NCBI RefSeq assembly: GCF_016881065.1
Contig: NZ_WXYN01000051.1
Span: forward strand, 620,001 to 684,000
Source: Planococcus soli
Lineage (GTDB): Bacteria; Bacillota; Bacilli; Bacillales_A; Planococcaceae
Direction: 5' to 3'
Length of the DNA stretch: 64,000 nucleotides
Shown: one piece after another, positions 1 through 9,141 of the stretch
Layout: every line of letters starts with the position of its first letter
How positions within the stretch are numbered: the first letter of the stretch is position 1
Made by a program: the position numbers and the translations under genes
Notes under the pieces: model-generated
Database searches by the model: none
Seen by the model: only the letters and a program-made list of their open reading frames with translations
What the model was told of the DNA's origin: nothing

Positions 1-356
1 AAAAAGCGCTGGTTGAACTGAATGATTTTCCGATCATTGCCGTCGTTGAAGACCACCAATTCTTAGGGATTGTTACCCGCTATGATATCGTCAACCAATT
101 GCAAAGCGCTTTTGGAATGAACAAGCCTGGATACCGCATCACCTTCACTTCGGTAGAATCAGAAGGCCGAATTGGCCGCCTTGGAGAAATTATCGAAAAA
201 TACAAGGAGTCTGTAGTCTCTCTTGTCACGTTTGATGAAACCAATAAAATGGTCCGCCGAATTGTTTTGAAGATCAAAAAGAAAGACAATATCGACCGGT
301 TTGTAAAAGAGCTGGAAAAATCCGGTTTCCGTGTTTTGGACATTGCAGAAGATTAA
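1..356 (+). CDS. CBS domain protein with C-terminal ACT-like domain, 3' fragment
   Basis: The reading frame is open from the left edge (first full codon at base 3), so the true start lies outside the window. The visible 117 residues begin inside a CBS motif (FPIIAVVEDHQFLGIVTRYD), which in this family binds adenosyl nucleotides. A short linker and a roughly 70-residue ACT-like fold follow (RITFTSVESEGRIGRLGEII onwards). CBS-CBS-ACT is the architecture of AcuB-type proteins, but position and length do not prove that identity. It is closed by a strong terminator at 378-401, so it ends its own transcription unit. Family confident, substrate unknown. Confidence 0.75.
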   Translation, partial: KALVELNDFPIIAVVEDHQFLGIVTRYDIVNQLQSAFGMNKPGYRITFTSVESEGRIGRLGEIIEKYKESVVSLVTFDETNKMVRRIVLKIKKKDNIDRFVKELEKSGFRVLDIAED

Positions 357-377
357 TAGCAGAATAAGACGAAAAAG

Positions 378-401
378 CATAAGCCTCGCTTATGTTTTTT
401 T
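378..401 (+). terminator. Intrinsic terminator after the CBS/ACT gene
   Basis: Perfect 7-bp stem CATAAGC/GCTTATG with a 3-base loop, followed by seven T. It lies just before the RBS of the phosphoesterase gene. Confidence 0.8.
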
Positions 402-424
402 CTTCTTTTGGAAGGAACTCCTAC

Positions 425-1186
425 ATGAAATATTTAATTCGCATTGCCCTTGCAGCTTTGGCGCTGCTTCTTTTTATGGTCCGGAATGCCTTTTCGGAAA
501 AACTTGTGATGGAAACAGTGGAATTGCGTGCAGCAAAGCCCTTCAAACCGTTTAAACTGCTGTTTATTGCAGATGTCCACCGCAGGGTCATACGGGCTGA
601 TTTGCTTGATAGTCCCGTCGATATTATCATAATCGGAGGCGATTTGGCCGAAAGGGGAGTACCGTTAGAACGGGTCGCTGAGAATGTTAAAAGACTCACG
701 GCTATTGCACCTGTCTATTTTATATGGGGTAACAATGACCGGGAAGTTGATGAAACTTCACTTAGGCAAATTTTTGATCAATTGGGCGTGATTGTGCTGG
801 AAGACCGATCGGTGCCGCTTTTTGGCAATGAGCACTTAAAATTGGTTGGACTTGACCATTTCGCGTACAAACCCGACGGATTCGAAAATGCTTTTAAAAA
901 TGTAAAGGCTGATGATACTGTTTTATTTGTTTCACATACCCCGTTCGACTTCTGGAAAGTAAAAGGGGACTATTCTGCGGATTTGCTGCTTGCCGGCCAT
1001 ACGCACGGCGGACAAATTCGCATTGGACCATTCGGTTTATTCAAAAAAGGTTCCATGAAAGTCAAAAAAGATCGCATTGAACTGATTAGCAATGGCTTTG
1101 GCACGACCACTTTGCACCTGCGGCTGGGTGCACAGGCAGAATGCCATGTGCTGACCGTGCGCCCGAAAATCGAAGCGGATAAATAA
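425..1186 (+). CDS. Membrane-anchored metallophosphoesterase (YpbG/YkuE-like)
   Basis: A 253-residue protein of the calcineurin-like metallophosphoesterase family. The di-metal motifs are all visible: D50-x-H52 (FIADVH), GGD at 71-73, GNND at 102-105, His171 and GHTH at 191-194. Residues 1-24 form a hydrophobic N-terminal segment that could be a membrane anchor or uncleaved signal, so the catalytic domain is probably outside or at the membrane. The ATG at 425 is preferred over the in-frame ATG at 392 because 392 lies inside the preceding terminator, while GGAAGGA sits about 8 bases before 425. The B. subtilis gene at this place is ypbG. The substrate cannot be told from sequence. Confidence 0.85.
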   Translation: MKYLIRIALAALALLLFMVRNAFSEKLVMETVELRAAKPFKPFKLLFIADVHRRVIRADLLDSPVDIIIIGGDLAERGVPLERVAENVKRLTAIAPVYFIWGNNDREVDETSLRQIFDQLGVIVLEDRSVPLFGNEHLKLVGLDHFAYKPDGFENAFKNVKADDTVLFVSHTPFDFWKVKGDYSADLLLAGHTHGGQIRIGPFGLFKKGSMKVKKDRIELISNGFGTTTLHLRLGAQAECHVLTVRPKIEADK

Positions 1187-1252
1187 AATTTGTCACACCG
1201 AGGATAAATCCATTATGCTTAGAAAAGGATCAAGTACAGGAGATGTTTTAAA

Positions 1253-2221
1253 ATGGACTATGTAGATGCATTAATTATTGGAGGCGGCCCATGCGGTTTG
1301 TCGGCGGCAATCGAATTGAAAAAACTCGGTCTCGATCCTGTCGTGATCGAGAAGGGCAATATCGTCAACGCGATTTTCAATTACCCGACGCATCAAACCT
1401 TTTTCAGCACCAGTGAAAAACTGTCGATCGGCGATGTGCCATTCATTATAGAAGGGCGTAAACCTAAACGCAATCAGGCATTGGTCTACTACCGTGAAGT
1501 CGTTAAACGGAGCGGGATTCAAGTTCATCCCTTCGAGACGGTGGAGCGCGTAGAAAAGGATGGCCTGTTTACCGTGACCACGTCAAAATGCCAATACCAG
1601 GCCAAATACGTAATTGCAGCGACCGGTTACTACGATCAGCCCAATACGCTGGAAGTGGATGGCGCAGATCTGCCGAAAGTGATGCATTATTTCAAAGAAG
1701 GCCATCCTTATTTTGATCAGGACGTTCTTATTATCGGCGGCAAGAATTCTGCGGTTGATGCGGCTCTGGCTTTGCATAAAGCAGGTAGCCGTGTGACGGT
1801 ATCCTATCATGGCACGAGCTATTCCAAAAGCATCAAGCCTTGGATTCTGCCGGAGTTTGACGGCCTAGTGAGAAAAGGCGAAATCACGATGCTGTTTGAT
1901 TCGATGGTCGATAAAATTACAGACAGCACTGTAGAGCTGACAGTCAATGATCAAAAAGCAACGATTCCCAATCAGTTTGTCTTTGCGATGATTGGCTACC
2001 ATCCCGACCATCAGTTTTTGCAGTCAATGGGCATTTCCATTGATGGGGTTTCCGGACGTCCAACATTTGATGAAGAAACGATGGAAACCGAAGTGAACAA
2101 TCTGTATGTTGCCGGGGTGATTGCGGCAGGCAATAATGCCAATGAAATCTTTATTGAAAATGGACGCTTTCATGGACAGCAAATTGCGGAAGCTATTGCA
2201 AAAAAAGAAAGCACATCTTGA
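1253..2221 (+). CDS. ypdA: Bacillithiol disulfide reductase YpdA (Bdr)
   Basis: A 322-residue thioredoxin-reductase-like flavoprotein. An N-terminal FAD-binding GGGPCG motif (10-15) carries the conserved Cys14 typical of YpdA, a second Rossmann motif (LIIGGKNSAVDAA, about 160-175) binds NAD(P)H, and the CxxC of thioredoxin reductases is missing. YpdA proteins reduce bacillithiol disulfide with NADPH in the cytosol. The assignment fits the presence of bshA at 29.9 kb. The RBS AGGAGATG lies 7 bases before the ATG. The stop codon sits within the terminator that closes the unit. Confidence 0.9.
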   Translation: MDYVDALIIGGGPCGLSAAIELKKLGLDPVVIEKGNIVNAIFNYPTHQTFFSTSEKLSIGDVPFIIEGRKPKRNQALVYYREVVKRSGIQVHPFETVERVEKDGLFTVTTSKCQYQAKYVIAATGYYDQPNTLEVDGADLPKVMHYFKEGHPYFDQDVLIIGGKNSAVDAALALHKAGSRVTVSYHGTSYSKSIKPWILPEFDGLVRKGEITMLFDSMVDKITDSTVELTVNDQKATIPNQFVFAMIGYHPDHQFLQSMGISIDGVSGRPTFDEETMETEVNNLYVAGVIAAGNNANEIFIENGRFHGQQIAEAIAKKESTS

Positions 2222-2237
2222 TTGTGCTTTCTTTTTT
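2204..2237 (+). terminator. Intrinsic terminator of ypdA
   Basis: 12-bp stem AAAGAAAGCACA/TGTGCTTTCTTT followed by T residues. The stop codon of ypdA falls in the loop, so the last codons and the terminator overlap. Confidence 0.8.
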
Positions 2238-2282
2238 AGGGTTTAAAATGAATTGCGGAAAACCGGGAAAGGGAGTTAGATT

Positions 2283-3251
2283 ATGAAAAAGAAAGTATCC
2301 TTGATCACCACAGGCGGAACCATCGCCAGCAGAGAAATTTCCAATGGGTTATTAAAATCAGGTGCCATCTCCGGAAAGGAATTGGCTGAGCTTTGCCAGC
2401 TGCCTGAAGAAATAGAAGTGAAAGTGATCGATGTCTTCCAATTGCCGAGCATGCATATCGGCTTTGAACAAATGCTGACGGTCAGACAAGCGATTCTTCA
2501 GGAATTGCAGGATCCTGAAGTTGAAGGAATTGTCGTAACGCATGGCACGGATACTTTAGAAGAGACCGCCTATTTTCTGGATCTGACAATTGATGACGAC
2601 CGTACAGTAGTCATCACAGGCTCTCAGCGTTCCCCAGAGGAAGTCGGGACCGATGTCTATTCCAATCTCCGCAATTCAATTTATGTGGCGGTAGACACCA
2701 GCCTCAGAGGGATTGGGGCGGTTGTCGTATTTAATGAACGGATTTACAGCGCCAAATACGTCAAGAAAGTGCATTCCAGCAACTTGCAGGGATTTGATTC
2801 TTTTGGGCATGGCTATCTCGGCATTATTGACAATGACACAGTGCGCGTTTACCAAAAACCCGTGATGCATGAAGTGCACACAGTCAGCGGTCCCTTGCCG
2901 CGTGTGGATATCATAAAATGCCATTCCGGGCAAGATGGGTATTTGATCGATATGCTGGTATCTGGGCCGTCCAAAGGCATCGTATTGGAAGCGGCAGGCA
3001 GAGGGCAGGTGTCTCCGCATATGATGGAGGCAGTCGATCATGCAGTCAGAAAAGGAATTCCAGTCGTCCTGACGACAAGTGCTGAAGAAGGCAATGCTTA
3101 TCCTGCCTACAGCTACCCGGGCAGTGCGCATGACTTGTTGACCCGCGGCGTTGTTCTCGGAAGTGACTACGACAGCAAAAAAGCACGCATTAAACTTTCG
3201 GTTTTATTATCCGCCGATGTGCCCATACAAGCAGATGCTTTCGAGAGATAG
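2283..3251 (+). CDS. ansA: L-asparaginase, cytosolic type
   Basis: A 322-residue asparaginase/glutaminase-family enzyme that hydrolyses L-asparagine to aspartate and ammonia. The nucleophile motif TTGGTIASRE is at residues 9-18 and the second catalytic motif HGTDT at 87-91 (Thr89-Asp90). No signal peptide is visible, which fits the cytosolic AnsA type rather than the secreted AnsZ type. GGGAGTTAG precedes the ATG by a few bases. In B. subtilis this slot between ypdA and prsW holds no asparaginase, so its position here differs from the model synteny. No terminator is seen before prsW. Confidence 0.9.
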   Translation: MKKKVSLITTGGTIASREISNGLLKSGAISGKELAELCQLPEEIEVKVIDVFQLPSMHIGFEQMLTVRQAILQELQDPEVEGIVVTHGTDTLEETAYFLDLTIDDDRTVVITGSQRSPEEVGTDVYSNLRNSIYVAVDTSLRGIGAVVVFNERIYSAKYVKKVHSSNLQGFDSFGHGYLGIIDNDTVRVYQKPVMHEVHTVSGPLPRVDIIKCHSGQDGYLIDMLVSGPSKGIVLEAAGRGQVSPHMMEAVDHAVRKGIPVVLTTSAEEGNAYPAYSYPGSAHDLLTRGVVLGSDYDSKKARIKLSVLLSADVPIQADAFER

Positions 3252-3300
3252 GCGGTGGCAGGAGACTGCTCAGAAAAGCTGAAAATGATGTTGATAAACA

Positions 3301-3309
3301 TGATACAAT
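3301..3309 (+). promoter_or_regulatory. Extended -10 promoter element for prsW
   Basis: TG-A-TACAAT, an extended -10 box with no recognisable -35, about 30 bases before the prsW start. Confidence 0.4.
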
Positions 3310-3338
3310 AACTGTAACTCAAACAAAGGGGTAGGCAT

Positions 3339-4028
3339 ATGATTATTCTATTAACTGTAGCAATAGCCCCGAGTTTAGCGCTTTTTAGTTATTTGTATTT
3401 GCGCGACCAATTTGCCAACGAACCATCCAGACTGTTGTTCCAAAGTTTTTTGTATGGAGCCGCTTTGACCTTCCCGATTCTTTTTGTTCAATATGTGTTC
3501 GATGCAGAAGGCGTCTTTACCAATAGCTTTGCACAGAATATCCTGTTTTCCAGTATAGTGGAAGAGTTTTTCAAATGGCTGGTGCTGTTGATTGCGGTCT
3601 ATCGCCATGTTGACTTTGAGGATCCGTACGATGGCATCCTTTATGGCGCCAGTGTATCCCTCGGATTTGCGACAGTCGAGAATATTTTGTATTTGTTGGA
3701 ATTCGGTCTGCAGACTGCTTTCATCCGTGCTTTTTTGCCGGTATCAAGCCACGCTTTGTTTGGTGTGGTGATGGGCTATTATTTCGGGAAAGCGAAGTTC
3801 AGCGGGGGCAGGAAACGCTGGCGTTGGATCGGTTGGGCTTTTGCGAGCTCAGTGGTTCTTCACCTTGCATACAACACCAGTCTGTATGTATACGATAATA
3901 TTATCTATGGAGCCATTCCGTTTATGCTGTTTCTTTGGTGGTTTGGCCTCCGGAAAGTAAAGCAGGCACATCAACTTTCCCTGTCGCATTACCATGATCA
4001 CAATTCATCAGCACAATCAGGCGAATAA
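3339..4028 (+). CDS. prsW: Intramembrane glutamic protease PrsW
   Basis: A 229-residue, multi-pass membrane protein of the PrsW/CPBP-like family. Three family motifs are visible within predicted membrane segments: EEFFKW with Glu75, Glu76 and Lys79; SSHALFG with His138; and LHLAYN with His175. In B. subtilis PrsW performs site-1 cleavage of anti-sigma factor RsiW to activate SigW. Whether the partner anti-sigma factor exists here cannot be seen. The downstream sleB-ypeB germination genes of B. subtilis are absent. The RBS AAAGGGGTAGG precedes the ATG. Confidence 0.88.
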   Translation: MIILLTVAIAPSLALFSYLYLRDQFANEPSRLLFQSFLYGAALTFPILFVQYVFDAEGVFTNSFAQNILFSSIVEEFFKWLVLLIAVYRHVDFEDPYDGILYGASVSLGFATVENILYLLEFGLQTAFIRAFLPVSSHALFGVVMGYYFGKAKFSGGRKRWRWIGWAFASSVVLHLAYNTSLYVYDNIIYGAIPFMLFLWWFGLRKVKQAHQLSLSHYHDHNSSAQSGE

Positions 4029-4041
4029 TATGAATATCTCA

Positions 4042-4072
4042 AAAAAAGTCTTGTACATGAAGACTTTTTTTT
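4042..4072 (+). terminator. Intrinsic terminator of prsW
   Basis: 11-bp stem AAAAAAGTCTT/AAGACTTTTTT with a 7-base loop and a run of T. Confidence 0.8.
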
Positions 4073-4137
4073 GAATTAAAAAAGCTTTTGGATTTTCGGA
4101 CAGTGTCCATTCTTCGAGGGCGCTTGTGCTTTTCTTA

Positions 4138-4146
4138 TGTTAAAAT
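4138..4146 (+). promoter_or_regulatory. Extended -10 element for cmk-plsC
   Basis: TG-T-TAAAAT about 30 bases before the cmk start. No good -35 is placed, so the call is weak. Confidence 0.35.
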
Positions 4147-4176
4147 ATGATGAATACATATGATGAGGTGACTATT

Positions 4177-4851
4177 TTGACGAAACCGATACAAATAGCG
4201 ATCGATGGGCCGGCAGCTGCGGGCAAAAGCACAATTGCCAAAATTGTGGCGGAAAAACTGGGCTATGTTTACATCGACACCGGCGCTATGTACCGAGCGA
4301 TTACATTAAAAGCTTTAACCGAAGGAATAAATATGGCCAGCAATGAAGAGGCGGGCCAATTATTAGCAAAAACAGAAATTGACCTGCAGCCATCCGAAAA
4401 CGGCCAATTGGTCTTCCTTGATAAAAAAGATGTAACAGAAGCGATCCGTTCCCAGCATGTTACAAAAGCCGTATCAGAGATGGCGGCTCATGAACAGGTC
4501 CGGCTCCGTATGGTAGAGCTGCAGCAGCAATTGGCAGAAGGGCGCGGTGTGGTCATGGATGGGCGGGACATCGGAACAGATGTACTTCCGGATGCCGCGC
4601 TGAAAGTCTTCATGTCAGCATCTGTCGAAGAGCGGGCAAGAAGAAGGTTCGAAGAAAACAAAAAAAGAGATATTCTAACTCCGCTCGAGGAACTTCAGGC
4701 TGAAATAGCCAAACGGGATAAAATGGACAGCGAGCGCATCGTTTCCCCCTTGCGCCAAGCGGAAGACGCAATTTACCTGGATACCACTGAACTGACTATT
4801 GATCAGGCTGCGCAGAGTATACTAAAACTGGCTGAAGAGAGGTTGCTGTAA
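4177..4851 (+). CDS. cmk: Cytidylate kinase
   Basis: A 224-residue CMP/dCMP kinase that phosphorylates CMP and dCMP with ATP. The P-loop GPAAAGKST is at 11-19, followed by DTGAMYRA and GRDIGTDV, all typical of the family. The TTG at 4177 is chosen because GAGGTGA stands 5 bases upstream and the protein then begins MTKPIQIAIDGP with the usual family length. The in-frame ATG at 4147 adds ten unconserved residues and lacks an RBS. The next gene, plsC, starts one base after the stop, so the two are surely cotranscribed. Confidence 0.93.
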   Translation: MTKPIQIAIDGPAAAGKSTIAKIVAEKLGYVYIDTGAMYRAITLKALTEGINMASNEEAGQLLAKTEIDLQPSENGQLVFLDKKDVTEAIRSQHVTKAVSEMAAHEQVRLRMVELQQQLAEGRGVVMDGRDIGTDVLPDAALKVFMSASVEERARRRFEENKKRDILTPLEELQAEIAKRDKMDSERIVSPLRQAEDAIYLDTTELTIDQAAQSILKLAEERLL

Positions 4852-4852
4852 A

Positions 4853-5443
4853 GTGAATTTATATGCATTTGGCAAAGGACTTGTGAAAACAGTATTAAGC
4901 CCTTTATACCGCTTTGAAATAATCGGGGCTGAAAATTTTCCGAAAGAGGGCGGCATTTTACTTTGCTCTAACCACATACATGCACTTGATCCCCCGGTAG
5001 TGGGAATGACAGCTCCAAGAACTGTCCACTTCATGGCGAAAGAAGAGTTATTCAATGCGCCGATCCTTGGGCCGATCCTGCCAAAAGTAAATGCTTTTCC
5101 CGTTAAGAGGGGAATGAGTGACCGTGAAGCTCTTCGTACCGCACTTAAAATATTGAAAAATGGAGATGTTGTAGGGCTGTTCCCAGAAGGTACACGCTCA
5201 ACAGACGGTGTATTGAAAAAAGGGCTCAGCGGAGCAGGATTTTTTGCATTGCGCGGCAATGCGGATGTGATGCCTTGTGCCATAATCGGGCCCTATAAGG
5301 CATTTCGGAAAGTTAAAGTGGTTTACGGTGAACCGATTCGAATGGCCCCGTTCCGTGAACGAAAAGCTTCCGTTGATGAAGTAACCGAAGCCATTATGTC
5401 CAGCATCCAGAAAATTCTTGATGACTACACCGTCAATAAGTGA
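4853..5443 (+). CDS. plsC: 1-acyl-sn-glycerol-3-phosphate acyltransferase
   Basis: A 196-residue acyltransferase with the two signature blocks of the PlsC family: NHIHALD at 40-46 (catalytic His41, Asp46) and LFPEGTRS at 109-116. It converts lysophosphatidic acid to phosphatidic acid at the membrane. It starts with GTG, with GAGAGG upstream inside the end of cmk. The cmk-plsC-rpsA order links CTP supply, phospholipid synthesis and translation, and gpsA 4 kb downstream supplies glycerol-3-phosphate for the same pathway. Confidence 0.9.
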   Translation: MNLYAFGKGLVKTVLSPLYRFEIIGAENFPKEGGILLCSNHIHALDPPVVGMTAPRTVHFMAKEELFNAPILGPILPKVNAFPVKRGMSDREALRTALKILKNGDVVGLFPEGTRSTDGVLKKGLSGAGFFALRGNADVMPCAIIGPYKAFRKVKVVYGEPIRMAPFRERKASVDEVTEAIMSSIQKILDDYTVNK

Positions 5444-5449
5444 TAATTT

Positions 5450-5478
5450 TTGTTTTTATTAGAGAATTCGCATAAAAT
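5450..5478 (+). promoter_or_regulatory. SigA-type promoter for the S1-domain gene
   Basis: TTGTTT, a 17-base spacer, then TAAAAT, about 34 bases before the start codon. It sits directly after the plsC stop. Confidence 0.55.
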
Positions 5479-5511
5479 AGAAGATGGATAGTTTGTGAAG
5501 GAGGGCTACTT

Positions 5512-6657
5512 ATGTCAGAGGAAACGAACATGATGGAAAACCGTGACTTCCAAACAGGAGATCGCGTAAAAGGGATAGTTGCCAAAATAGAAGAAAAAGC
5601 TGTAACTGTAACAATTGAAGGGGCACCTTTTGACGGCATTATACCCATTAGTGAGTTATCGAGCCTGCATATCGAAAAGGCATCAGATTCTGTAGAGGTC
5701 GGAGACGAACTAGATCTGATCATTACAAAAGTGGAAGATGAGAATTTTGTTTTATCCAAACGAAAAGTTGATGCCGAGCAGGCATGGGACGAGTTGGAGA
5801 AAAAATTCGAATCGGGCGAGATTATAGAAGCTGAAGTAAAGGACGTCGTAAAAGGCGGCCTGGTAGTCGATCTGGGTGTACGCGGATTTGTACCGGCCTC
5901 TTTGGTGGAAGATTATTTTGTTGAGTCTTTTGAAGATTACAAAGGAAAAGTACTGACTTTCAAGATTGTCGAAATGGAAAAAGAAAACAATCGCCTGATT
6001 CTTTCTCACCGTGCTGTTATTGAAAAAGAAAAAGAATCTCAAAAAGTCCAGGTGATGGAAAAAATCCATGCTGGAGATGAAATGAAAGGCAAAGTGCAGC
6101 GCATCGCATCTTTCGGAGCTTTTGTCGATATTGGCGGTGTGGATGGTTTGGTTCATATATCGCAGCTGTCGCACGAACATGTGGAAAAAGTTTCTGACGT
6201 CGTAACGGAAGGCCAGGAAGTGACGGTCAAAGTACTTTCTGTAGACCGTGACTCTGAAAGAATTTCGCTGTCCATTAAAGACACGCTTCCAGGGCCATGG
6301 GATTCTATCGATGAAAAAGCGCCAAAAGGTTCGGTTCATACTGGAACGGTCAAGCGCCTCGTCAGCTATGGTGCGTTTGTGGAAGTCTTGCCGGGTGTTG
6401 AAGGGCTTGTCCATATCTCCCAGATTGCACACAAGCACATTGGTACGCCGAACGAGGTTTTGACGGAAGGCGAAGAAGTTCAAGTTAAAGTGCTTGAAGT
6501 CAATAAAACTGATAAGCGTCTTTCTCTGAGCATCAAGGAACTTCAGGAAAAAGAAGGCGACCAGGATTTCTCGAAGTATGACATGCCTGAAGAGTCGACT
6601 GGATTTTCAATCAGTGATGTGATCGGTGATAAACTAAAAGGGTTTAAATCCGAATAA
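5512..6657 (+). CDS. rpsA: S1 RNA-binding domain protein, RpsA/YpfD homologue
   Basis: A 381-residue protein made of four S1 domains, at about 10-85, 100-170, 186-260 and 270-345, followed by a short charged tail. Domains 3 and 4 are the best conserved ([18 protein letters not shown] and the corresponding block in domain 4). E. coli S1 has six domains; the shorter four-domain form is usual in Firmicutes, where its ribosomal role is less clear, so 'ribosomal protein S1 homologue' is the safe name. An excellent RBS, GAAGGAGGG, precedes the ATG, consistent with high expression. fni begins two bases after the stop. Confidence 0.9.
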   Translation: MSEETNMMENRDFQTGDRVKGIVAKIEEKAVTVTIEGAPFDGIIPISELSSLHIEKASDSVEVGDELDLIITKVEDENFVLSKRKVDAEQAWDELEKKFESGEIIEAEVKDVVKGGLVVDLGVRGFVPASLVEDYFVESFEDYKGKVLTFKIVEMEKENNRLILSHRAVIEKEKESQKVQVMEKIHAGDEMKGKVQRIASFGAFVDIGGVDGLVHISQLSHEHVEKVSDVVTEGQEVTVKVLSVDRDSERISLSIKDTLPGPWDSIDEKAPKGSVHTGTVKRLVSYGAFVEVLPGVEGLVHISQIAHKHIGTPNEVLTEGEEVQVKVLEVNKTDKRLSLSIKELQEKEGDQDFSKYDMPEESTGFSISDVIGDKLKGFKSE

Positions 6658-6659
6658 TT

Positions 6660-7715
6660 ATGTCGAGAGCTGAACGCAAAATGGATCATATACAATTTGC
6701 TTTATCGACAGGACAGAGCAAGAAGAACATGTTCGATGATATTCGGTTCGTCCATCAGGCTTTGCCGGATTCCGCGGTTTCTGATATCAGCATAAAACCA
6801 GAAACAGGTGATTTGAACTTGAAATCACCTGTTTTTATTAATGCGATGACGGGCGGCGGCGGCAGGGACACCGAACAATTGAATGGCTTGCTGGCCCGGG
6901 TTGCCAAAGAGACGGGGGCAGCCATGGCTGTTGGCTCGCAAATGGCAGCTTTAAAAGACCGCAGCGAGCGGCAATCTTATGCAGTCGTCCGCAAAGAGAA
7001 TCCGGATGGCATCTTGCTCGCCAATCTCGGCAGCGAGGCAACGGTCCGTCAGGCACAGGAAGCTGTCGAGATGATCGAGGCCAATGCACTGCAAATCCAC
7101 CTGAATGTTGTCCAGGAATTGACAATGCCTGAAGGTGACCGTGATTTCCGTGGGGCACTAGAACGAATAAGTGCGATTGCAGAACAGCTGAATGTCCCTG
7201 TTATCATAAAAGAGACCGGCTTTGGCGTATCGCGTGAAACGGCAGAGAAACTAAAGCATACCGGGATTTCTGCAATCGATGTCAGCGGCTTTGGCGGAAC
7301 GAATTTTGCCTTGATTGAAAATGAGCGCCGGAGACGGAAGCTGGCGTATTTTGAAGACTGGGGCATTCCGACCGCAGCGGCGATTGTGGAAGTCAAGAGT
7401 GTTTTCGGCAAAACCGTGCTTGCTTCAGGGGGAGTCCAGGATGCTCAGGACATGATCAAAGCATTTTTACTGGGAGCTGATGCAGTGGGCCTTGCCGGAT
7501 CGTTCTTGAAAACAGCGATGCAGGATGGCGAAACACAGCTGATCAGTGATGTGAATGGACTTTATGAGGATCTGGCTATGATGATGACGGCATTGGGAGC
7601 CAAAAATCTGGCGGATATCCAGAAATGTCCAGCAGTCATCACTGGAGAATTGGCGCAATACCTCGACGCAAGAGGCTTCAGTCCGGCATCTTATGCAAAC
7701 CCTGAGAAAAACTGA
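6660..7715 (+). CDS. fni: Isopentenyl-diphosphate delta-isomerase, type 2 (FMN)
   Basis: A 351-residue type 2 IPP isomerase, the FMN- and NADPH-dependent enzyme that interconverts IPP and DMAPP. The family N-terminus RAERKMDHI, the INAMTGGGGRDT block, the FMN-binding HLNVVQE segment and the glycine-rich ASGGVQDAQD/GADAVGLAG phosphate-binding blocks are all present. The start at 6660 keeps the conserved RAERK sequence, although no strong RBS is seen; coupling to rpsA, ending two bases earlier, may drive translation. Its product feeds HepS/HepT (13-15.6 kb) and any carotenoid pathway. Confidence 0.9.
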   Translation: MSRAERKMDHIQFALSTGQSKKNMFDDIRFVHQALPDSAVSDISIKPETGDLNLKSPVFINAMTGGGGRDTEQLNGLLARVAKETGAAMAVGSQMAALKDRSERQSYAVVRKENPDGILLANLGSEATVRQAQEAVEMIEANALQIHLNVVQELTMPEGDRDFRGALERISAIAEQLNVPVIIKETGFGVSRETAEKLKHTGISAIDVSGFGGTNFALIENERRRRKLAYFEDWGIPTAAAIVEVKSVFGKTVLASGGVQDAQDMIKAFLLGADAVGLAGSFLKTAMQDGETQLISDVNGLYEDLAMMMTALGAKNLADIQKCPAVITGELAQYLDARGFSPASYANPEKN

Positions 7716-7770
7716 ATATTGCACATTTTAGGGGGATGGACATTTAGCAGATGCCATCGCCTTTTTCGTG

Positions 7771-7776
7771 TATAAT
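7771..7776 (+). promoter_or_regulatory. -10 box upstream of der
   Basis: Consensus TATAAT 33 bases before the der start. No convincing -35 is found at 16-18 bases. Confidence 0.35.
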
Positions 7777-7808
7777 AGGCATATCAGAAGTGGAAGGATG
7801 AATTTTAT

Positions 7809-9119
7809 ATGTCAAAACCGGTAGTAGCAATAGTTGGCCGGCCGAACGTTGGTAAGTCCACGATATTCAATCGCGTGGTAGGAGAACGGGTTTCCATAGT
7901 GGAAGATATTCCAGGAGTGACGCGTGACCGTATTTACAGCTCGGCAGATTGGCTGACACATGAATTTAACATTATAGACACAGGGGGCATCGATCTTCGT
8001 GACGAGCCATTCCTTGAACAGATCCGCCAACAGGCAGAAATTGCCATGGACGAAGCGGATGTCATCATATTCCTCGTTAACGGACGCGATGGTGTCACAA
8101 CGCAGGACGAACAGGTAGCCAAGATTTTATACCGCACGAAAAAACCGGTCATTTTGGCCGTCAATAAAATCGACAATCCCGATATGCGCCACATGATTTA
8201 TGATTTCTATACATTGGGAATGGGTGAACCTTATCCGCTGTCAGGATCCCACGGACTGGGATTGGGCGATTTATTGGACGAGGTGGCTAAAAACTTCCCG
8301 AAAGACGATGATGAGGAGTATCCGGATGATGTTATTAAATTCTCATTGATCGGCCGTCCGAATGTCGGCAAATCCTCCCTTGTAAACTCATTCCTGGGTG
8401 AAGAACGTGTCATTGTCAGCGAAGTAGCAGGAACCACGCGCGACGCTATCGATACCCAGTACGAATATAACGAACAGCCATATGTCATTATCGACACGGC
8501 CGGAATGCGCAAAAAAGGGAAAGTCTATGAAACGACTGAAAAATACAGTGTTTTGCGTGCATTGCGTGCCATCGAACGTTCGGATGTTGTTTTGGTAGTC
8601 TTGAATGCAGAAGAAGGCATTCAAGAACAGGACAAAAAAATTGCGGGCTATGCACATGAAGCTGGAAAAGCAATTATTATTATTGTCAATAAATGGGATG
8701 CCGTTGAAAAAGATGAAAAAACGATGAACGTCATGACACGAAAAATCCGTGAGCATTTCTTGTTCTTGGATTATGCACCGATCATGTTTGTTTCCGCAAT
8801 CAGCGGAAAACGCGTACACAGCATATTGGAAATTGTCAATAAAGTGAATGATAACCATTCACGACGCATTCAATCGAGTATCCTCAATGAAGTTATTGAA
8901 GATGCGGTCGCCATGAATCCGGCACCATCGGATAAAGGCCGCCGTTTGCGTCTTTATTATGCTACGCAAGTGGCAATCAAGCCTCCGACATTTGTTGTTT
9001 TTGTCAATGAACCGGATCTGATGCACTTTAGCTATGAACGTTTCTTGCAAAACCGGATTCGCGAAAGTTTTGATTTCGAAGGAACTCCTCTTCGTTTGAT
9101 CACAAGAGCGCGTACTTAA
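7809..9119 (+). CDS. der: Ribosome-assembly GTPase Der (EngA)
   Basis: A 436-residue GTPase with two consecutive G domains and a C-terminal KH-like domain. The first P-loop GRPNVGKST is at 10-18 with DTGG and NKID; the second is near 185 (GRPNVGKSS) with DTAGM and NKWD. The C-terminal third (from about 355) carries the KH-like RNA-binding region. Der binds the 50S subunit and is essential for its maturation. Position between fni and gpsA matches the Bacillus order. The RBS is weak (GGAAGGATG, about 7 bases upstream). Confidence 0.95.
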   Translation: MSKPVVAIVGRPNVGKSTIFNRVVGERVSIVEDIPGVTRDRIYSSADWLTHEFNIIDTGGIDLRDEPFLEQIRQQAEIAMDEADVIIFLVNGRDGVTTQDEQVAKILYRTKKPVILAVNKIDNPDMRHMIYDFYTLGMGEPYPLSGSHGLGLGDLLDEVAKNFPKDDDEEYPDDVIKFSLIGRPNVGKSSLVNSFLGEERVIVSEVAGTTRDAIDTQYEYNEQPYVIIDTAGMRKKGKVYETTEKYSVLRALRAIERSDVVLVVLNAEEGIQEQDKKIAGYAHEAGKAIIIIVNKWDAVEKDEKTMNVMTRKIREHFLFLDYAPIMFVSAISGKRVHSILEIVNKVNDNHSRRIQSSILNEVIEDAVAMNPAPSDKGRRLRLYYATQVAIKPPTFVVFVNEPDLMHFSYERFLQNRIRESFDFEGTPLRLITRART

Positions 9120-9141
9120 GGTAAAAAGGTGGTTTTAGCTT

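Noticed and set aside
4098-4108. GGACAGTGTCC dyad before cmk as an operator
   Set aside because: Only 5-bp arms, single occurrence, no matching site elsewhere in the window.
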